Assembly (NCBI RefSeq): GCF_921293095.1
Contig: NC_060257.1
Coordinates: 68,952,472-69,016,471 of the forward strand
Direction of reading: 5' to 3'
Source of the DNA: Ischnura elegans
Taxonomy: Eukaryota; Arthropoda; Insecta; Odonata; Coenagrionidae
DNA: 64,000 nucleotides
The position numbers and the translations under genes are program-made. Position 1 is the stretch's first letter. Each line of letters starts with the position of its first letter. A model generated the notes under the pieces. That model saw nothing but the letters and a program-made list of their open reading frames with translations. It made no database searches and had not been told where the DNA came from. Below are positions 57,566-64,000 of this stretch, one piece after another.

Positions 57566-60500
57566 ATTAATGAAACTCATTAATTGCAATGGAAACTATC
57601 ATATCAACACAGCTATTATTGTCCTTTTCAATGCTCCCTCTTCCTCCTAATGTTGCTGCTACGGCAGGATGGGAAGAAAGCACCAAAAAAAAACTCCCTA
57701 TTGGACTTTAATTCTCACAGAAGGAGGGTTAATCGGATGTGTTGTTAAGAATTCAACCATTGTTTTCCCTCCATATGTCTTGCTGGAAAAAAATGACTCA
57801 ACTCTACATTCAATGAGGTCAAGTGGTGTCTTTGGAAGTGAATTGTGTAAAGCCAACTAAGTTTGTAAAAATAGCAGTACCTACCTACCATTTCAGGATT
57901 TTTTCTGTCTCTAGAGAACTCTTTAAAAAAAAAGAGTAGGTAATTGCAAATGAAGTTTGTGAGATTACACTTTTTTTAAAGAGGGTGTACATCGGTAGCT
58001 AAGTCTTTAAATACTTGCATCTTTTACTCAAGTGTCAGAGAGACACTGCTATGTTTAGGAATGATGTTGATAATGAGGGAAGAAAACCACAGTTCTGAAC
58101 TGTTCTTAAAGGCCTATAAGTTTAGTGATGGGTCAGATTTGTAAGGTTGGTGACCTTCGAAAATGATCATTCTGCTGCTTTGTTCGAAACAGAATGAAAA
58201 ATCAGCTCTGAACTAAAACTTGTCTCATTCAACCTTGTATTGAACCATGCAAGCAGGAAATTAGGATTTACCGAGTACAATAATTTATGTTCTTATGGTA
58301 AATAAGGATTCTTTAGAAATGGATAAGCTATTAATGTATTGGCGGATGATAGTATTTGATTTGGTTTTCACTTCACTTAGAGCTTCAACACTTAAAATGC
58401 TGTTTTTTGTCAATGCCTCCCATAGAACACAATTGGTCCATGTGAGTTCAACGTTTTAATGTGTAGCTGTATGAACTTTTGAATATATTAACTGTAGCTT
58501 TTGGGGTAATGACTCTGTGACCTATAGTAAATCATAATTAAATTTTGGATCATGAAAGGTTAATATTAAATTAACCAAGAAAGTAACTCCTTGAGGATAA
58601 GAACCTATTTATGTCTTGTGTTGTTTCGTTACCTCCAGTAGTTTATAGAATATTCAACGCTTGTTAAGTAATGATCATGTACAGTTTTGTAATAAGTATC
58701 ATTATTGTTGTATCCAACAAACATAAGCATGGATTAAATATAATCAGGTGCTTGATACCAAAGTTAAGCTCACCCATGTGAGAAAATTCAAACATCGGGC
58801 TATTAAAAAGGTATATGTTAAGTGTGTATATATATATTCAGTATTTTTTAATTTTGAATGTAGCATTAAAAAAAAGCAACGATGGAAGTGTCCAGTGATG
58901 TAAACATTTTGGGTGACTACTTCGGATCCGTTCTCTTTATCACACCCATCAGCTGCTGTTTGCTGCGTTTATGATTTGGAACAGTCCATTACTGGTAACT
59001 GCATTGCATTGCATCAAGAAATTTCAGTGATACATTCCGGTGAGATAGAAGCTAGCAGAATGGATTTAAGAATTGAAAATTTTCAACCGTTGCTAATTTG
59101 ATCTAGTTTTTATCTCATTTCATTGTTGCAAGCAGATATGACAACATTGTTAATTTTATTGATTTGGGTCTTGTTAAAAATATTGTGTTGATGCTTAAAG
59201 ATTTATCACAAATTAAATTAAACTGATGAAATAATCTGACACTTAGTTTAAAATTTTGCCTGTTTTATTCCTCATTTTGACTTCATTGTCGAGGTATTTG
59301 AGAATGATTCGTGATAATTCATCATTGCTTGTGCTTTGTGTGAATCAGTCTCACATTGTCTACATGGGTGAAGTCAATTCCCAGCTATCCTTGCAAAGTC
59401 ACACCTTGGCCTGTTGAACCTTTACATTTCATAAATGACTTAGTGTAAAAATGATGGCCAAGGACAGGTCTTACGCATTTATTACACAAGGAGAAACCTC
59501 TGTACTTAGTAACTCATTTATTCATTATCTTTGCTTTTTTTGCTTCCTAACAGGGCTTAAGGGACCCTGTTAGAGATGCTAAGTTATGAATAAAATCAGA
59601 GTTACTTGTTAAGAATCAGTGTCACACATTCTACCTTGTTTTTGCAAGTTTTTTATTCCCTTAAGCTTGCTAAAGAGTGCTGCTCTTTAGATTTAGTATG
59701 CATTCAAGACTCATCATATCTTTCTTCTTAATTACACTATTTTTGCTCCTGGATATTTGGACCCATTTGAGCGATACAATTTTCATGACAACTTCTGCGT
59801 GTATCTGCTTCTTGATATCCATAATATGGTCCCTGTGAAGAAGCACAAGTTACCTCCCAGGTAGCCTTAGTGAGGTCTACACCCAAGCAAAGGATTCCAA
59901 CTGGGTTGTGTGTGTGTATGGCTTTTCCAGTTGAGAGAGTTAGGTCACTCCAGGAGAAATTGTCCCCTTTCCGGCACACCAAAAATTGTTTTTGTGTTTC
60001 TTGGATGAATTGTTGAGAAATTTTTAATGGTCATTTGAGCCCCTCATTTTATTTTAATTTGTTACATTTAAAAGGACATAGACCTCAAACCTTGCCTTGG
60101 TTTAAAGTGAGCAATTCAGTATTCATGTTTGATAAAAATTAATTCAAAGATGTCTGCAATCGACTTTATCCTCAGGACAATGGCAGACTGTACCTTTGAG
60201 CCAATCAACCTTTTTAAGTGGTACTGAACGAGAGAATCCTTCCCACAGTCAATCTACTGGAAAAAACATTGGATACTTCACATCACGACAGCCATTGCTG
60301 ATATTCATTGTTTTCTTTTTCTTTTGAGAAAATGTGGTTCCTGTAGCTGATGCTGGTTCTTTCATGCATGGGAAACCCCTACTGCTGTTGCTGATACTTG
60401 GTGCGAAAAGGTTAATTTACTGTAGTTGATTGTATCTAGTCTTTTTGAACTGACTCATAGTAATGGTAATCCTATCCTCTTCATTATGCCTTTACTGCTG

Positions 60501-60602
60501 TGTCCATTTTCCTCTAATGCGCTTCTCAACCATGTTGGGCTGTACATCAGAGGACACTGCTGTTGAGTTGAACTGTTCCACCAGCTGTAGTTGGTGACCT
60601 CT
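57566..60602. other. no gene recognised
   Basis: 3 kb of AT-rich DNA with few repeats; it might be a long 3' UTR if the acceptor at 57531 is used (AATAAA at 59585-59590). The small frames at 57669-57860, 58913-59101 and 59737-59982 have no signature. Confidence 0.35.
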
Positions 60603-60649
60603 TTCCAATTTCTCCATATTTCCGGTGCAACCGCGTCGGTTTGTTGGTG

Positions 60650-61237
60650 ATGACAACAGTTTCAAGTGAAAAAACGGAAGACGAAAGAGCTTGGGCCGTC
60701 ATTCCCTACATCGCAGGGACCACCGAAAGGATTGCCAGGGCCCTGAAAAAGCACGGCATCACCACCAGGTTTAACTGTACGACAAAAATTGGTGACTTGC
60801 TGCCCACAGCCAAAGACAGACTACAGCACGACCTTCATGAAGGTGTTTACAAGGTCCCTTGCTCATGTGGAAAAGCATACATCGGTGAGACTTGCCGTTC
60901 ACTCAAGATACGGATGCAAGAGCACCGAAGGGCAATGAAAAACAGGCAATTCCAGCTGTCTGCCATATCGGAGCACGCCTGGACCCCGGGACATGACATT
61001 AAGTTTGACGACGCCAAGATAATAGTGAAAGAGGGCAGATATTTTCCCAGACTCATCCGCGAATCCATTGAGATAGCCCGGACGGATAATTTTAACAGAG
61101 ACGACGGCTACCATCTGGATGCCCATTGGAGGAGGCTCATTAGGCGGACCAATAGGAGAGCGGCAGCCACAACTGGCGGGACTGACCCCCTATATAAGGA
61201 GGACGAAAATCGTGGACCGGCATCATCTTCGACCTGA
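60650..61237 (+). CDS. GIY-YIG endonuclease domain of a Penelope-like element
   Basis: Open without a stop from before 60641 to TGA at 61235-61237; the first ATG is 60650 (195 codons). It begins inside the left inverted repeat. Counting from that ATG: a linker with IPYIAGTTERIARALKKHGI (18-37), DLLPTAKD (49-56), then the domain with GVY (65-67), a CSC pair, YIG (77-79), ETCRSLKIRMQEHRR, later SAISEHAWTPGHDI, and LIRESIEI with the likely metal-binding Glu, followed by NFNREDGY-like NFNRDDGYHLDAHW. These are the blocks, in order, of the Penelope C-terminal endonuclease. The reverse transcriptase that should precede is missing. The frame is intact, unlike the copy at 25719-26211, so the insertion is probably young. 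It need not be expressed. Confidence 0.85.
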   Translation: MTTVSSEKTEDERAWAVIPYIAGTTERIARALKKHGITTRFNCTTKIGDLLPTAKDRLQHDLHEGVYKVPCSCGKAYIGETCRSLKIRMQEHRRAMKNRQFQLSAISEHAWTPGHDIKFDDAKIIVKEGRYFPRLIRESIEIARTDNFNRDDGYHLDAHWRRLIRRTNRRAAATTGGTDPLYKEDENRGPASSST

Positions 61238-61271
61238 AGATGCTGGCAGCAGTGCCAGCGAAACTGTTGTC
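61234..61271 (+). ncRNA. hammerhead-ribozyme-like motif
   Basis: CTGAAGA (61234-61240), one extra T, stem II GCTGGC/GCCAGC with a 6-nt loop, GAAA (61260-61263), then C, loop TGTT, G and TC, allowing the two-pair stem III (A-T, C-G) seen in minimal hammerheads of Penelope elements and a GTC cleavage triplet. The extra base after CTGAAGA and weak pairing in stem I make activity doubtful. The TGA stop of the ORF is within CTGA. Confidence 0.4.
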
Positions 61272-61320
61272 ATCACCAACAAACCGACGCGGTTGCACCG
61301 GAAATATGGAGAAATTGGAA

Positions 61321-61864
61321 CCTGAACACCGCGGAAATCTACGTAGTCACATTGGTGACCTCTTACTGATGTCTAGGGCCTTAGGTACACTTCATAGTTG
61401 GCAATGCTACAGAGACAGATAATCCGACCATGATAATATTTGATAATAATGATGGAACAGTGGACCCTTCATAGCTCAACCATGGTTCTCTAGTCTGTGA
61501 GTTGCAGGTAGAATAAATGTTGAGTAGGCTAGAAGTGCTAGTTATAGTGGGTTAGGAGAGAAAGATTTTATATGAGATATGATATTTTATATGACAAGGA
61601 CAGAGGGTTTCGATTGAGTGAGTACTGAGAGGCGTAATTTGTTCTAGCAACGGGGTTTTAAAACCCGTTGCTAGAACAAATTCTTGTTAGGCAGGGGAGG
61701 AAGAAAATAGGATTTATTGAGAATGAAAGGTAGCAAGCCATATTGTGATTTGAATAGGGAAATCAAGATGGGAGTGGAGGTGGACTGAGGAATTCTCAAA
61801 TGATCCATGGAGACTTAACATGACTGGTAAATTTGTACTAAAATAATATAATAATAGATTAATG
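61321..61864. repeat. intergenic, with a short perfect hairpin at 61636-61682
   Basis: 61636-61654 (aatttgttctagcaacggg) and 61664-61682 are perfect inverted 19-mers around gttttaaaa. Nothing else was recognised. Confidence 0.6.
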
Positions 61865-62071
61865 CAGTGGTGTAGCCAAGGGAGAGGTTGGAGAAACAAA
61901 ATATTGCAAAATCATGAATTTAAAAAAACATTTCTTTGACTAATGAAGTTTTTGATTATGAAAAGTGTCGAAAGTAGTTATAAAACCCTCTACTTAGTAC
62001 CCTGTTTATCATAAATTTTCTCCTTGATTTGGACTCCCCCCCTCCGAATGTAATTCCTCGCTACCCCACTA
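61865..62071 (+). mobile_element. hAT-type MITE, family P, copy 3
   Basis: Begins cagtggtgtagccaaggg and ends attcctcgctaccccacta. Flanked by gattaatg (61857-61864) and gattgatg (62072-62079). Body as in 28104-28361. Non-coding. Confidence 0.85.
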
Positions 62072-62513
62072 GATTGATGCCAACATCAGGGGTGTGAAGG
62101 AAGTAATACTGCTTGCAGACAATGCAGGGGTAGCAATGGTTTTTTAATGCAAGTTTTTTGGAATGGTCTTAAGAATTTTTTTAGAATGTGGAGTATCTAG
62201 ATCATAAGAGAGTGATTTCCAGACGATATTTGAGAGTAATTTTTAGGTCCCGTTGTGTCAGGTATGACTTAATGGAATTTATCAATCATTAATTAAGAAT
62301 ACTAGCTAATGGGACAGCCTGTCTGATGATGAATCCTCTTCAAGATTTGTCTCAGTGAAGTTTTGCAATAAATGTACTTGTAAAACAGCTATTCCTCATT
62401 TCTTCACGATTTCTTTTTGATGGGTCTGCAGCTGGTCACCTCAGTATTGGCAGTTGGCAAAAAAATGTGGCTGCTGGCTATTGTAGAAGGGGGCATTGGA
62501 AAGGAAAGTAATT
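62072..62513. other. no gene recognised
   Basis: No supported feature. Confidence 0.4.
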
Positions 62514-62762
62514 GACTTATTTAAGTATACCGGGACTAGCCACGGTGATAACTTTTACGGAGTCACCCACAATGCACAAATTTTGCGAAAAATCCACAGA
62601 GGAAAAATCATTCGCCTTGACCGGGATTCGAACCCGAATCCCTCGATGGAGGGGAGAATGATGATGAATTTTTCCTCTGTGGATTTTTCGCACAATTTGT
62701 GCATTGCGGGTGACTCCGTAAAAGTTATCACCGTGGCTAGTCCCAATATACTTAAATAAGTC
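62514..62762. mobile_element. foldback element with a tRNA-type B box in its loop
   Basis: Arms 62514-62609 and 62667-62762 (about 96 bp) are inverted copies with about five mismatches; the outer ends read gacttatttaagtata. The loop carries, on the minus strand, cgggttcgaatcccggtcaa, the same T-arm sequence as the SINE at 62914-63010, and the arms share 'aaaaatccacagaggaaaaa' with the tail of that SINE. So it looks like an inverted SINE-derived structure. Two antisense open frames here are palindrome artefacts. Confidence 0.8.
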
Positions 62763-62913
62763 TAGAGCGAACACCTCCTCGTGTTCAAAGTTCGGACTTG
62801 GCTCTCCGGCTGTGGCGCCATACGCACGACTGGACTGCTAGTCGCATAATATGCTCAGCAGTCCATACCACCTTAACCCATATAGTCCACAAATTTCCAC
62901 AGGGGAGAATGAC

Positions 62914-63010
62914 GCCTCGGTAGCTTAACTGGCTAAAACACTCTGCCGGAAATCGAGGGATCCGGGTTCGAATCCCGGTCAAGGCGAATTATTTTTCCTC
63001 TGAGGATTTT
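62914..63010 (+). mobile_element. tRNA-derived SINE with a foldable tRNA-like head
   Basis: 62914-62986 folds as a tRNA. The acceptor is GCCTCGG/TCAAGGC with one mismatch. The D stem is GCTT/AAAC with one mismatch. The anticodon stem is CTCTG/TCGAG with one mismatch and a G-T pair, with loop CCGGAAA. The T arm is perfect (CCGGG ttcgaat CCCGG). A box tagcttaactgg and B box gggttcgaatccc are intact. Position 33 is C, not T, and the nominal anticodon GGA would be serine without the long variable arm, so this is not a working tRNA gene. The tail 'attatttttcctctgaggat' is shared with the foldback element. Confidence 0.75.
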
Positions 63011-64000
63011 TGGCACAAAATATTTGACATTACTTAAACGGGAAACAAGACCTGTTTCAATATGTAACCTGTGTATGAATGAAAAAACTCAAATGGCCAT
63101 GTAATATCTCCAAACTCCCCTATTGCAAGAAATATTCTCTGTGTTGTTGTGTGGGCCTACCTACAGAAAGTTCATAGCAGAAACTCCCTTTTCCCACACT
63201 GTAACGCAGTGATAAATTTTTGCTGAAAGGAAGGCCATAGGAAGACATTATATGGCCTTATTAGTTTTTTGTTGTGTTGCATATTTGAGGATATAGAGCT
63301 CAATACCCCCAAGATCTGTTGCCATGAAATGTGGCCACTCGGGCCATTGCCGAGTGCTTCAGCAGCTTAGCCAGGGTTTTGAAATTGGGTGGGGGGCTAA
63401 TCAGAGATTTCAGGACCCTTCCAGCATGTATGGAAAACACCCCAGGGCATAGGGAGTTCCTGGGAAAATTGGGATTTTTGATGTTGAAAATGTGATTTTT
63501 TGGACTCAGAAACAGTAATTTTGTATTTATTGAGGCCATTTTACCCATTTTTGCTGCTTCTTTTAAAAGCTCTAGGGAGGGGTTTAACCCGGAAATACTT
63601 GTGTCAACTTTTTGAACTGGCTTTTAAGTGAGAGTTACGATATTATCATTTTAGCTTTTTGAATTGATGCTGTTGCTGAGAACGGATCAATAGTGATAGA
63701 AATAGAATCTCCCCTACCGAAAAACCATAGCTAATAATTTTAAAGGCTGCTATGCATGGCAAATGATTTCATTCGCACGAAAATTCACAGTGTATTACGG
63801 AACAATTTGCGAATGAACCTTCATGCGCATGATCATTCAGTGAAAATTCACAGTTCACATATGTTCTATTTTGTTTGTATGATCCTGTGAATGATCACGT
63901 GGTCATTCAGCATGATCATTCACGGCGTATAGTGGTCTTAAGGTCGTCTGTATTATGAGGACTTCATCTAAGACACATTCATTCAGCATTTAAGCTCTCA
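63011..64000. other. no gene recognised
   Basis: No coding exon. Near 63770-63925 the words 'gcatgatcattca' (twice), 'attcacag' (twice) and 'tgaatgatca' form several small palindromes, possibly a decayed MITE running off the window. Confidence 0.35.

Larger units (their letters stand above)
60603..61320 (+). mobile_element. compact Penelope-like unit with perfect 61-bp inverted repeats
   Basis: 60603-60663 and 61260-61320 are perfect inverted copies (outer end ttccaatttctccatatttc, inner end gacaacagtttc). Between them lies one GIY-YIG ORF. Directly before the right repeat, 61234-61271 reads ctgaaga, t, gctggc, agcagt, gccagc, gaaac, tgtt, gtc: a hammerhead-like core. No reverse transcriptase is present, so it is a truncated copy with one terminal repeat inverted, or a mobile derivative. 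No clear target duplication was found. Confidence 0.8.

Noticed and set aside
62496..62774. Paired 63-87-codon frames on both strands
   Set aside because: Artefacts of the foldback element.
62914..62986. Functional tRNA gene
   Set aside because: Position 33 is C, three stems have mismatches, the anticodon does not fit the tRNA class, and the tail is shared with repeats.

Overview
This is eukaryotic nuclear DNA from a transposon-rich, AT-rich genome. The one intact host gene is a six-exon Rab14 GTPase with introns of 90 bp to 10.9 kb. The mix of repeats (hAT, pogo/Tigger, piggyBac and mariner derivatives, Penelope-like elements, CR1/L2-like and other non-LTR fragments, tRNA-derived SINEs) suggests an arthropod, probably an insect; this is inference and the species cannot be told. 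There is no bacterial, CRISPR or operon-like structure.

Left part (1-29 kb): no host coding exon recognised. It is a graveyard of mobile DNA. It holds non-LTR reverse-transcriptase remnants (592-925, 2813-3340, 6170-6660, 6735-6960, 15590-15722, 22370-22486), many short hAT-type MITEs with 8-bp target duplications, two copies of a terminal-inverted-repeat element (10343-11014; 22537-23433), a deleted mariner (24228-25129), a Penelope-like fragment (25577-26231) with a piggyBac-like MITE beside it, and two tRNA-derived SINE families. Several inverted repeats carry a hammerhead-ribozyme-like motif.

Central part (31,012-54,586, + strand): rab14, 215 codons. Exons are 31012-31117, 31208-31334, 31673-31790, 36977-37095, 43524-43592 and 54478-54586; all junctions are GT-AG and the phases agree. 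Introns 3, 4 and 5 hold two piggyBac-like MITEs, pogo/Tigger elements, SINEs, two hAT MITEs and a broken hAT transposase.

Right part (54.6-64 kb): the probable rab14 3' UTR with two AATAAA signals, a strong unused-looking splice acceptor at 57,531 that could feed an alternative last exon, and a compact Penelope-like unit (60603-61320). That unit has a GIY-YIG endonuclease ORF between perfect 61-bp inverted repeats, and its stop codon lies inside a hammerhead-like core. It is followed by a hAT MITE, a foldback element and a tRNA-derived SINE.

All identifications come from reading the sequence; no database search was run.
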